Positions 1 through 6,357 of a stretch of DNA of 7,694 nucleotides are shown piece after piece. The translations under genes and the position numbers were made by a program. The notes below the pieces were generated by a model. That model did not search any database, was not told the DNA's origin, and saw only the letters and a program-made list of their open reading frames with translations. This DNA comes from an uncultured Veillonella sp. (GTDB lineage: Bacteria; Bacillota; Negativicutes; Veillonellales; Veillonellaceae). Within the stretch, counting starts at the first letter, position 1. Each line of letters starts with the position of its first letter. The stretch is taken from positions 1-7,694 of the forward strand of contig CAJZEE010000086.1 of the NCBI GenBank assembly GCA_915066865.1. Reading direction: 5' to 3'.

Positions 1-3
1 ATC

Positions 4-37
4 GTGACTGGAGTACAGACGTGTGCTCTTCCGATCT
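4..37 (+). other. Illumina TruSeq adapter remnant (not genomic)
   Basis: These 34 bases match the Illumina TruSeq read-2/index adapter at 33 of 34 positions. They begin GTGACTGGAG and end GCTCTTCCGATCT; the only difference is A instead of T at position 15. The three bases before it (ATC) sit where the tail of an i7 index would be. Coding sequence of murA resumes immediately after the adapter's final T. This is library-construction sequence left on the contig end and should be trimmed or masked. It explains why murA stops here without a stop codon. The match is from memory of the adapter sequence, which is short and well known. Confidence 0.96.
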
Positions 38-500
38 TAAGTCCTTCCGGAGCATGAGCATATACATAATCTTCAGTAATTTCAATTTTTGCACCTAATG
101 CTTCAAATGCTTTTAAATGAAGATCAATAGGACGTGCACCGATAGCACATCCACCAGGCATTGAAATTTTAGCCTCCCCTTTACGAGCCAAAAGTGGACC
201 CATGACAAGGAAGGATGCACGCATTTTACGTACAAGTTCATAAGGAGCTTCCGTAGCAGTCAATGTAGAAGCATCAAAAACAATTTCACCATCTGCATTA
301 TTACGAGCGATTTTAACCCCCAAAGACTCGATAACTTGGCAAATCGTGCCTACATCTTCTAAATTTGGAATTTCAAGCAATTTACTAGGCGTTGATGCTA
401 GCAAAGTACCGGCAATAATAGGGAGTACTGCATTTTTAGCACTACTAACACGTACACGTCCTTCCAATCGATTGCCACCTTGAATGATTAACTTTTCCAA
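38..500 (-). CDS. murA: UDP-N-acetylglucosamine 1-carboxyvinyltransferase, N-terminal part (3' truncated)
   Basis: MurA transfers enolpyruvate from PEP to UDP-GlcNAc in the cytoplasm, the first committed step of peptidoglycan synthesis. The visible 154 residues are about a third of the usual ~420. They begin MEKLIIQGGNRLEGRVRVSS and contain the substrate-binding Lys22-Asn23 (SSAKNAVLP), the Arg-rich RKMRAS segment at 91-96, and the PGGCAIGARP loop at 115-124. That loop carries Cys118, the equivalent of E. coli Cys115, the residue alkylated by fosfomycin. The start is TTG at 498-500, chosen because AGGAGG lies 7 nt upstream and the family N-terminus follows directly; no in-frame ATG fits. The coding frame runs into the adapter at 37/38, so the truncation is an assembly edge, not a mutation. 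Firmicutes often carry two MurA paralogues, and the one near tal/glpX in Bacillus is murAB (murZ); which paralogue this is cannot be decided here. Confidence 0.95.
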
Positions 501-507
501 CAGAATT

Positions 508-513
508 CCTCCT
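508..513 (-). promoter_or_regulatory. murA ribosome binding site
   Basis: On the minus strand a perfect AGGAGG lies 7 nt before a TTG codon that opens the MurA reading frame. This site decides the murA start, which an ATG-only search would miss. Confidence 0.85.
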
Positions 514-581
514 ACACTTTATATCGTTCATCTTGTATAAGCTACAAGACCTTGTATTTATAACGTCATATACTAAATGTT

Positions 582-611
582 ATTATACTATTTTTCGATA
601 TATCTCATCAA
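582..611 (-). promoter_or_regulatory. Candidate sigma-A promoter of murA
   Basis: On the minus strand, TTGATG (606-611, four of six consensus bases) is separated by 18 nt from a perfect TATAAT (582-587). It lies between the glpX terminator hairpin and the murA start, leaving a leader of roughly 70-75 nt. The position suggests murA is transcribed separately from the serS-tal-glpX unit. Inferred from consensus only. Confidence 0.65.
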
Positions 612-638
612 GAGAATGAGAGAAAATACAAAGAAAAA

Positions 639-697
639 AAAGCCCTGAATATATCTCAAAAATTTGTGCCAAATTTTTGAGTATATTTCAGGGCTTT
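639..697 (-). terminator. Rho-independent terminator after glpX
   Basis: Two 27-nt arms (639-665 and 671-697) flank a 5-nt loop (666-670). They pair along about 26 positions if one single-base bulge is allowed on each side. Read on the minus strand, the hairpin begins just past the glpX stop codon, has a GC-rich base (AAAGCCCTGA) and is followed by a run of T (complement of the A-run at 634-640, then more T-rich sequence). It would end the serS-tal-glpX transcript. On the plus strand the following sequence is less T-rich and no plus-strand gene ends here, so the minus orientation is preferred. Confidence 0.9.
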
Positions 698-701
698 ATT
701 C

Positions 702-1664
702 TTATTTAGCTTTTAATGTTTTAAGTTTATGATCCATATGCACTGTATCAAGGAAACGAACCGTACCAGTTTTAGACCGCATCACAATAGTATGTGTACG
801 CGCACCACCTGGGAAATATTGAATTGGATTTAATAAGTTACCACGTGTAATGGCAGTAGCCGCAAAAATAACATCATCAGTACGAACTAAATCATTTAAT
901 GTGAGCACTTGGTTTACATCGGCAATGCCCATTTCATGGCAACGACGAATTTCTTCTTCCGTTTCTGGTTTTAAGCGAGCTTGCATATCGCCGCCTACAC
1001 ATTTTAAGGCTGCAGCCGCTAATACACCTTCAGGTGCACCACCAGTACCTACAACCATGTGCACCCCAGAACCTTCGATACAACATTCCATAGCTGGATT
1101 AACATCACCATCAGAAATGAGCATAATACGAGCCCCTACTTCACGAGCCTCTTTCATCAAGCCTTGATGACGCTCACGATCAAGCATAACCAACGTGATT
1201 TCATCTACATTACGTTCCATTTTAGCCGCTACATTTTTGATATTTTCGGTCAAAGATTTCGTAATATCGATAGCACCTGCACCTCGAGGACCAACACAAA
1301 GTTTCTCCATGTACATATCCGGTGCATGTAACAAGCCACCTTTTTCTGCAATCGCCATAACTGCAATAGCACCATTTTGACCTTTAGCAATCAAGTTTGT
1401 CCCTTCAATAGGATCAACAGCGATATCTACTTCTGGTCCGCCAGCACCTACGTGTTCTCCGATATAAAGCATAGGAGCTTCATCAATTTCGCCTTCTCCG
1501 ATAACCACAGTACCAGAAATGCGAACAGAATCAAACGCTTGACGCATAGCATCTACAGCAAGACCATCGGCTGCATCCTTTTGCCCACGGCCAAGCAAAC
1601 GACCGCTACGCAAAGCTGCGGCTTCAACGACACGAGCAAATTCCAAAGATAATGTACGATCCAT
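702..1664 (-). CDS. glpX: Fructose-1,6-bisphosphatase, class II (GlpX type)
   Basis: This cytoplasmic enzyme removes the 1-phosphate from fructose 1,6-bisphosphate to give fructose 6-phosphate, the control step of gluconeogenesis. The 320-residue length is typical of GlpX. It has the metal-dependent, lithium-sensitive phosphatase layout: Asp33, the GEGEIDEAP motif with Glu57 and Glu59, VDPIEGTN with Asp84 and Glu87 (residues 83-90), ISDGDVNPAM at 183-192, and GTGGAPEG with Glu212 (206-213). Asp33, Glu57, Asp84 and Glu212 line up with the metal-binding residues reported for E. coli GlpX. The start is ATG at 1662-1664 with AGGAGG 6 nt upstream. It lies 59 nt downstream of tal and ends just before a strong terminator, so it is probably the last gene of serS-tal-glpX. 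Some GlpX enzymes also cleave sedoheptulose 1,7-bisphosphate, which the sequence cannot settle. Confidence 0.96.
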   Translation of the reverse strand: MDRTLSLEFARVVEAAALRSGRLLGRGQKDAADGLAVDAMRQAFDSVRISGTVVIGEGEIDEAPMLYIGEHVGAGGPEVDIAVDPIEGTNLIAKGQNGAIAVMAIAEKGGLLHAPDMYMEKLCVGPRGAGAIDITKSLTENIKNVAAKMERNVDEITLVMLDRERHQGLMKEAREVGARIMLISDGDVNPAMECCIEGSGVHMVVGTGGAPEGVLAAAALKCVGGDMQARLKPETEEEIRRCHEMGIADVNQVLTLNDLVRTDDVIFAATAITRGNLLNPIQYFPGGARTHTIVMRSKTGTVRFLDTVHMDHKLKTLKAK

Positions 1665-1700
1665 AATGGGCCTCCTTATAAGTCCTCTATGTATTGATAT

Positions 1701-1717
1701 GACTCTTACCTAGAGTC
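1701..1717 (-). other. Small hairpin between tal and glpX
   Basis: On the minus strand GACTCT, a 5-nt loop (AGGTA) and AGAGTC form a perfect 6-bp stem, beginning 7 nt after the tal stop codon. No T-run follows, so it does not look like a full terminator. It may be an RNA processing or stability element in the tal-glpX spacer. Function unknown. Confidence 0.4.
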
Positions 1718-1723
1718 TCTAAC

Positions 1724-2368
1724 TTATTGATTAGCTTGTTTCCAATCTTCCATAAATTTTGCAAGTCCTGCATCAGTCAACGGATGTTTCATAGCTTGCA
1801 TGAGTACTTTAAATGGAACAGTTGCAATATGAGCACCTGCTTTAGCACATTGAATAATATGCAGCGGAGTTCTCACACTTGCAGCAATAATTTCAGTTTC
1901 AATTTCATGAATAGCGAAAATATCTGTAATATCTTGAATCAATGTAAGACCATCCATGCTGATATCATCAATACGACCCACAAATGGACTCACATAACTT
2001 GCACCTGCACGAGCAGCTAATAAGGCTTGGTTTGCAGAAAAAATCAAAGTCACATTCGTTTTAATGCCTTCTTTGCTCAAAATAGCAACGGCTTTAAGAC
2101 CTTCTGGAGTCATAGGAACTTTAATAACCACATTAGAGCCTAATTTCACAAGGTCATGTGCTTCCGCCACCATGCCTTCAGCATCAGAGGAAATAACCTC
2201 TGCGCTAACAGGTCCATCAACAAGGTTTACAATTTCAGAAATAACTTGTTTCAAATCGCGTTTAGCTTTCACGATAAGCGATGGGTTTGTAGTTACGCCA
2301 TCAATAAAACCAAAATCATAGGCCTCTTTAATCTCATCAAATTCTGCTGTATCAATAAAGAATCTCAT
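1724..2368 (-). CDS. tal: Transaldolase, small TalC/FSA-like family
   Basis: Transaldolase moves a dihydroxyacetone unit between sedoheptulose 7-phosphate and glyceraldehyde 3-phosphate in the non-oxidative pentose phosphate pathway, through a Schiff base. At 214 residues it belongs to the short bacterial subfamily, a single TIM barrel. Visible features are Asp6 in FIDTAEF, the DGVTTNPSL motif at 23-31, Glu57 in SAEV, the Schiff-base lysine Lys83 in VVIKVPMTPEG, and SPFVGRIDD at 127-135. Phe129 occupies the position where E. coli fructose-6-phosphate aldolase has Tyr131; Phe is the transaldolase-type residue, so transaldolase is favoured over FSA. It starts with ATG 13 nt after the serS stop; that short spacer holds its purine-rich ribosome site (GAGGGGGC), which implies co-transcription with serS. 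Enzyme class is secure; FSA activity is excluded only by inference. Confidence 0.93.
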   Translation of the reverse strand: MRFFIDTAEFDEIKEAYDFGFIDGVTTNPSLIVKAKRDLKQVISEIVNLVDGPVSAEVISSDAEGMVAEAHDLVKLGSNVVIKVPMTPEGLKAVAILSKEGIKTNVTLIFSANQALLAARAGASYVSPFVGRIDDISMDGLTLIQDITDIFAIHEIETEIIAASVRTPLHIIQCAKAGAHIATVPFKVLMQAMKHPLTDAGLAKFMEDWKQANQ

Positions 2369-2381
2369 AAAATGCCCCCTC

Positions 2382-3662
2382 TTATTTAGCCGGTGAAATC
2401 ACTTCAACGCCACCCATGTATGGCACGAGAACTTTTGGAATTACAACGGACCCATCGGCTTGTTGATAGTTTTCCAAGATAGCAGCTACTGTACGCCCTA
2501 CTGCAAGGCCAGATCCATTTAATGTATGAACAAATTCCGGTTTACCCTTAGGTCCACGACGGAATTTAATATTAGCACGACGAGCTTGGAAATCAGTCAT
2601 ATTAGAGCAAGAGGAAATTTCTCTATACTTGCCTTGTGCAGGCATCCACACCTCTACATCATAGGTTTTAGCAGAACCAAAGCCCATATCACCTGTGCAC
2701 AGAGTGATAACACGGAACGGTAATTCTAATAAGCGCAATACTTCTTCTGCATTATCTGTTAATGTTTCTAATTCTTTGAAAGAATCTTCTGGTTTAGCTA
2801 ATTTAACCATTTCAACTTTGTTAAATTGATGTTGTCGAATAAGGCCACGAGTATCACGCCCCGCGGAACCCGCTTCAGCACGGAAACATGCGGTGAATGC
2901 AGTATAGTATTTAGGCAATTCCTCTTCGCTCAAAATTTCACCACCGTGATAATTAGTCAATGTAACCTCAGCAGTTGGAATCAAGAAATATTCCGTTCCC
3001 TCTACATGGTACATATCTTCAGCAAATTTAGGCAATTGCCCAGTGCCCGTCAAAGTTTCACGTGTTACCATATATGGAGTCATCATTTCAGTATAGCCAT
3101 GTTTATCTACATGAAGATCCACCATGAAGTTGATAAGAGCGCGTTCCAAACGAGCCCCTAACCCCTTATACACAGTAAAGCGAGCTCCACTCATTTTGCC
3201 TGCACGATTGAAATCAAGGATATCGAGGCTTTCACCTAAATCCCAATGAGCCTGTACATCAAAATTAAATTGACGTGGTTCGCCCCATTTGCGTTGCTCC
3301 ACATTTTCATCTTCATCGGCCCCTACAGGAACAGATGCATCACACATATTTGGCAACATCAATGCCGCATCGCGCAATTTTGTTTCCACTTCGCGAATAC
3401 GGTTATCAAACTCAGCAATCTCATCGCCTACTTTTTTCATTTCTGCGATTTTTTCATCAGCATTTTCTTTGTTGCGTTTTAATTTGCTAATTTCTTCTGT
3501 TACAGAATTGCGAAGCGCTTTTAATTCTTCTACTCGACCGATCAATTGACGACGTTCATCATAAGCGGATACAAAGGTTTTCAGATCGCCTTTTGTATGA
3601 CGATTATCTAAATTTTGTTGCACTAAATCAATATTTTCACGGACAAATTTTAAATCTAACAT
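2382..3662 (-). CDS. serS: Seryl-tRNA synthetase
   Basis: SerRS charges tRNA-Ser (and tRNA-Sec where present) with serine in the cytoplasm. With the start at 3662 the protein is 426 residues, the usual length. An N-terminal helical coiled-coil arm (about 30-105, rich in Glu/Lys/Arg) that grips the tRNA long variable arm is followed by the class II catalytic core. That core has motif 1 around 160-200, the serine-binding TAEV segment at 230-233, motif 2 (AFTACFRAEAGSAGRDTRG, about 255-273) and motif 3 (GSGLAVGRT, about 383-391). The start was chosen as ATG at 3660-3662 because GAGGT lies 7 nt before it and the family begins MLDLKFVREN; the open frame continues to a TTG at 3683, which would add seven unlikely residues. 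It is followed 13 nt later by tal. The 125-nt upstream gap is too short for a typical T-box leader. Confidence 0.97.
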   Translation of the reverse strand: MLDLKFVRENIDLVQQNLDNRHTKGDLKTFVSAYDERRQLIGRVEELKALRNSVTEEISKLKRNKENADEKIAEMKKVGDEIAEFDNRIREVETKLRDAALMLPNMCDASVPVGADEDENVEQRKWGEPRQFNFDVQAHWDLGESLDILDFNRAGKMSGARFTVYKGLGARLERALINFMVDLHVDKHGYTEMMTPYMVTRETLTGTGQLPKFAEDMYHVEGTEYFLIPTAEVTLTNYHGGEILSEEELPKYYTAFTACFRAEAGSAGRDTRGLIRQHQFNKVEMVKLAKPEDSFKELETLTDNAEEVLRLLELPFRVITLCTGDMGFGSAKTYDVEVWMPAQGKYREISSCSNMTDFQARRANIKFRRGPKGKPEFVHTLNGSGLAVGRTVAAILENYQQADGSVVIPKVLVPYMGGVEVISPAK

Positions 3663-3669
3663 ACTATAA

Positions 3670-3674
3670 ACCTC
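3670..3674 (-). promoter_or_regulatory. serS ribosome binding site
   Basis: On the minus strand GAGGT lies 7 nt before the ATG at 3660-3662. It falls inside the region that would be coding if translation began at the upstream TTG (3681-3683), and no comparable site precedes that TTG, so it supports the shorter SerRS. Confidence 0.75.
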
Positions 3675-3715
3675 ATTTTCCAACTATGTTACGCACAATA
3701 TATTCAATACGTTTA

Positions 3716-3724
3716 AGTATACCA
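3716..3724 (-). promoter_or_regulatory. Candidate extended -10 promoter of serS-tal-glpX
   Basis: On the minus strand TGG-TATACT forms an extended -10 element (TGn before a five-of-six match to TATAAT), about 53 nt upstream of the serS start. I see no good -35 hexamer at 16-18 nt, which is common for extended -10 promoters. Position fits a promoter for the serS operon; inferred from consensus only. Confidence 0.45.
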
Positions 3725-3725
3725 T

Positions 3726-3781
3726 ATATTGGTGTATTTATCATTAAATTATGTGCTATATACTAGACTTCTCACCAATAT
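3726..3781. repeat. 9-bp inverted repeat upstream of serS
   Basis: ATATTGGTG at 3726-3734 is repeated as its exact reverse complement CACCAATAT at 3773-3781, with 38 nt between. One arm lies directly upstream of the candidate serS -10 element, the other just after the end of the cation efflux gene. No T-run follows either arm, so it does not look like a terminator. It could be a pair of operator half-sites or chance in AT-rich DNA. Confidence 0.4.
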
Positions 3782-3787
3782 TTTATA

Positions 3788-4741
3788 TTATTCATCCTCT
3801 TCTTCATCTAGCAAATAATCTTTTGCCATCCATTTACGCGTGCCTGTAAAAGAAATGGTCACCCATTTTTCCGTTGGGTTACCGCCGATTTCTTGGTCAA
3901 TTTCATTGCGAATAGCATCAATTTCAGCAATAGTTTGATAGGGAAAACTTTTAGGAACTAAAATATCAATTTCAATGATTCGAGTATTGCCATATACTTG
4001 CACGCTCGTCACATAATCTTTAAAATTATACTTTTCCATAAATCGATCCATAATTTCTTGCACTTCATTATGCAATGAAGTTGGTGCCCATCCTAATATT
4101 TGTTTCATGGATGGCACAATGATACGAAATGCAGAGGGTATCATCTGTACCGCTAAAATAATTAATACAATAGGGTCAATATAAGTAGCCCATCTAGCAT
4201 ATTCAGTACTTTCTAGCATAGTAGCTACAACGAAACTAATCAAGATAGCCGCTTCTAACAAAGCATCGACATACCAGCTTACATTATCAAATTTAATTAA
4301 GTTAGACTGCAAACTTTTATTAATACGACGTACATAAAGATAGTAAGCAGTATCCGCAACAGTAAAGAATATAGCATAGAAAATAGCTGGCCCGAAGTCT
4401 ACGTGACGTCCACCAGACAAAAGATCTGTAATCCCACTAGATAAGGCATAAATTACTATGAGAAGAATAAAAAAGCCCTCCACGGCGAGCACCAGAGGTT
4501 CAAATTGCAAAAAACCGAATTGGAATCGCTTACTCGTTTCTCTAGCAACTAACTTAGCTGTCATAAGCATCATAATCTTAATAACAACATCAACGAAGGA
4601 GAATACCCCATCTAACAACACTGCACTAGATCCCGTTACAATCCCCATCACAGTGCCGCTCACCGCAACTAGCGCCATCAAAGCAACAGATTGCATTAAT
4701 AGCTTTTGTTCAATAGAGCGTCTTGCTCCTAATATATCCAT
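3788..4741 (-). CDS. Cation diffusion facilitator (CDF) family membrane protein
   Basis: CDF proteins export divalent metals such as Zn, Mn, Fe or Co across the inner membrane in exchange for protons. This 317-residue protein has the family layout: about six membrane segments (roughly 14-36, 39-62, 80-103, 115-138, 157-178, 186-205), then a cytoplasmic ferredoxin-like domain at about 220-300 and an acidic tail (DEEEDE). Family marks include the FGFLQFE segment after TM2 and DPIV at 189-192 in TM6. The transport-site residues are unusual: TM2 reads FSFVD (Phe47, Asp51) where the family has H/DxxxD, and TM5 reads SWYVD (Ser155, Asp159) where HxxxD is usual. Only the two Asp remain, so substrate and even metal transport are uncertain. 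The start is ATG at 4739-4741 preceded by a G-rich ribosome site (GTGGGGGC). It stands between the purine genes and serS with its own candidate promoter. Family confident, substrate unknown. Confidence 0.85.
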   Translation of the reverse strand: MDILGARRSIEQKLLMQSVALMALVAVSGTVMGIVTGSSAVLLDGVFSFVDVVIKIMMLMTAKLVARETSKRFQFGFLQFEPLVLAVEGFFILLIVIYALSSGITDLLSGGRHVDFGPAIFYAIFFTVADTAYYLYVRRINKSLQSNLIKFDNVSWYVDALLEAAILISFVVATMLESTEYARWATYIDPIVLIILAVQMIPSAFRIIVPSMKQILGWAPTSLHNEVQEIMDRFMEKYNFKDYVTSVQVYGNTRIIEIDILVPKSFPYQTIAEIDAIRNEIDQEIGGNPTEKWVTISFTGTRKWMAKDYLLDEEEDE

Positions 4742-4775
4742 TAAGCCCCCACTTTCTTAATTTGTACATTTTTTT

Positions 4776-4803
4776 ATTATACACCAAGTGAATTGATGAG
4801 CAA
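4776..4803 (-). promoter_or_regulatory. Candidate promoter of the cation efflux gene
   Basis: On the minus strand a perfect TATAAT (4776-4781) lies about 35 nt before the ATG. TTGCTC (4798-4803, three of six consensus bases) sits 16 nt upstream of it. The -10 is strong, the -35 weak. Location between an upstream terminator and this gene supports an independent transcription start. Confidence 0.55.
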
Positions 4804-4907
4804 AATCGCCCTGTTCAGTAATATAAACAGAAAAGCTATAAAACCTACTATAAATCATAATCCAAAGTTTATCTAACACCTCGGTCAGGTTCTAAAAGAA
4901 GCACCGA

Positions 4908-4946
4908 AAAGCAGCTAGTTTGAAGGGTATACAAACTAGCTGCTTT
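4908..4946 (-). terminator. Terminator hairpin after guanine deaminase gene
   Basis: AAAGCAGCTAGTTTG (4908-4922) and CAAACTAGCTGCTTT (4932-4946) form a perfect 15-bp stem with a 9-nt loop. On the minus strand it begins 37 nt after the deaminase stop codon. The T-tail is short (TTTT, then CGGTGCTTCTTTT), so efficiency is uncertain. No plus-strand gene ends here. The rest of the 4742-4982 gap holds the promoter of the cation efflux gene and otherwise nothing I recognise. Confidence 0.8.
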
Positions 4947-4982
4947 AAATATATCAGTATTTTTTTCTGTAAGATATAAACT

Positions 4983-6263
4983 TTACCCTTTTGGACTCGG
5001 AACTACGCGACCAGCTACATAGCGTTCAATAATATGACGATCATCCCCTACATATAGCCAGCGCTCTAAACGCTCTTCCAAAGAACGTTCATTTGGGTCA
5101 AATAAGGACGTATCATCGATAATAAGGGCATCTAACTCATAGCCTTTTTCAAAGCTTCCAACGTGGCCAAAAAATTGTCCACCACCCTTGGTAGCCATAT
5201 AGAAGGCTTCACTCAAGGTAAGAGGTGCATAGTTTGGGTCTACTTCAGCCCATTTCATTTTCGATAGACCAATAGCTTCAGTAAGGACCTTTGCCATCGA
5301 TACAATATGTCCACCAGAAATATCGGAGCCTAAACCAATTGGTATATTCCGCTCAATCAGCTTACGAATCGGTGCAATTCCGCTAGAAAGATTTACATTC
5401 GAATATGGACAATGAGATACCATGGTCTGCGTTTCAGCCATGCGATCCATTTCTACGTCACTCAAATGAATGCAATGGGCCATTACAGTTGGCACGGTAC
5501 CCATCAAATGATGTTCATAGTACACATCTGTATAGTTTGACGACTCAGGATGTAATGATGCGACCCAATCAATTTCGCCGTGATTTTCCGACAAATGAGA
5601 TTGAACAGGAACATCGTATTCTTTCGCTAATTTAGCAAGTCCTGTCATGAGTTCACTCGTACAAGATGGTACAAAGCGCGGTGTAATAATAGGTTTAACT
5701 AAAGGTCCAAATTGAGCTGATGTATCTAACCATACTTTAGTATCAGCTAATGATTGATTCGTTTCTTCAATCAAAAATTCCGGACTATTACGGTCCATGT
5801 TTACCTTACCCACATAAGCTGACAATCCTGCTTTTTGTAAAAGCTCCATCAACACCAATGTGCTGTCTTTATGGATTGTGCCAAACAAAATACTTCTCGT
5901 CGTACCATTGCGCCATAAATCGTGAACAAAGGCACCATATACTAGACGAGCATAGTCAGGATCAATAAATTTTGCCTCTTCAGGAAATGTATAAGTTTCA
6001 AGCCATGGTAACAGTTCCTTATCCATACCAAGTCCACGATTACAATATTGTGGTGCATGCGCATGGGTATCCACAAAACCAGGAATAATGAGATTATCAC
6101 CGTAATCAACAACATCATACTCTGTATAAACTGTAGGAATACTTTCACCACAATGAACAACCACCCCATCTACAGCAATAACATAACCCTGTTGAATAGA
6201 TACAAGTGCTGATGGATTCGGTGTATATAATATATTTCCTTTTAAAATAATCGTTGAATTCAT
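4983..6263 (-). CDS. guaD: Guanine deaminase (amidohydrolase superfamily)
   Basis: Guanine deaminase hydrolyses guanine to xanthine and ammonia in the cytoplasm, feeding purine breakdown or salvage. The 426-residue length fits the amidohydrolase-type enzyme, a TIM barrel with a small N-terminal beta domain, and not the short cytidine-deaminase-like GuaD of B. subtilis. Metal and catalytic residues are visible: PGFVDTHAHAPQY (61-73, His67 and His69), SHLSEN (222-227, His223, Glu226), MAHCIHL (261-267, His263), and GLGSDISGGH (310-319, Asp314). Guanine-deaminase-specific signatures are LLPWLETYTFPEEAKF at 84-99, RNGTT at 118-122 and SHCPYSNVNLSSG at 283-295. Start ATG at 6261-6263 has AGGAGG only 4 nt upstream, slightly close. 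A purine permease gene ends 100 nt upstream, supporting a guanine uptake and deamination pair. A related TRZ/ATZ hydrolase with another substrate is possible but less likely. Confidence 0.88.
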   Translation of the reverse strand: MNSTIILKGNILYTPNPSALVSIQQGYVIAVDGVVVHCGESIPTVYTEYDVVDYGDNLIIPGFVDTHAHAPQYCNRGLGMDKELLPWLETYTFPEEAKFIDPDYARLVYGAFVHDLWRNGTTRSILFGTIHKDSTLVLMELLQKAGLSAYVGKVNMDRNSPEFLIEETNQSLADTKVWLDTSAQFGPLVKPIITPRFVPSCTSELMTGLAKLAKEYDVPVQSHLSENHGEIDWVASLHPESSNYTDVYYEHHLMGTVPTVMAHCIHLSDVEMDRMAETQTMVSHCPYSNVNLSSGIAPIRKLIERNIPIGLGSDISGGHIVSMAKVLTEAIGLSKMKWAEVDPNYAPLTLSEAFYMATKGGGQFFGHVGSFEKGYELDALIIDDTSLFDPNERSLEERLERWLYVGDDRHIIERYVAGRVVPSPKG

Positions 6264-6357
6264 ATAACCTCCTCACGTGATTAGAGCCCTAAAGTACTGC
6301 GCCCATATACTACGCTAGATTTTCGTTTAAAGACTATGCTATATGATTCATAGTATA

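Noticed and set aside
532..556. CTTGTA/TACAAG repeats in the murA leader
   Set aside because: Six-base arms with a 5-nt loop, plus a third copy, are short and common in AT-rich DNA; no attenuator structure or T-run accompanies them.
850..3549. Several plus-strand open frames of 60-110 codons opposite glpX, tal and serS
   Set aside because: They are antisense to well-recognised genes, overlap each other, lack ribosome sites and show no recognisable domains; they are frame shadows.
3663..3787. T-box riboswitch upstream of serS
   Set aside because: Many Firmicute serS genes have T-box leaders, but this gap is only 125 nt, and I found neither a recognisable T-box core sequence nor a terminator/antiterminator pair.
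4796..4876. Plus-strand 26-codon ORF (MSKIALFSN...) in the gap upstream of the cation efflux gene
   Set aside because: No ribosome binding site precedes it, it overlaps the candidate promoter region of the minus-strand gene, and its composition looks like ordinary intergenic AT-rich DNA.
4908..4946. Possibility that the 15-bp hairpin is a mobile-element end or attachment site
   Set aside because: It sits directly after a minus-strand gene as a terminator would, there is no transposase or integrase nearby, and no second copy is seen in the window.
5942..6169. Minus-strand 75-codon frame inside guanine deaminase
   Set aside because: It lies in another frame within the conserved N-terminal part of guaD, and the main frame is intact, so there is no frameshift to explain.
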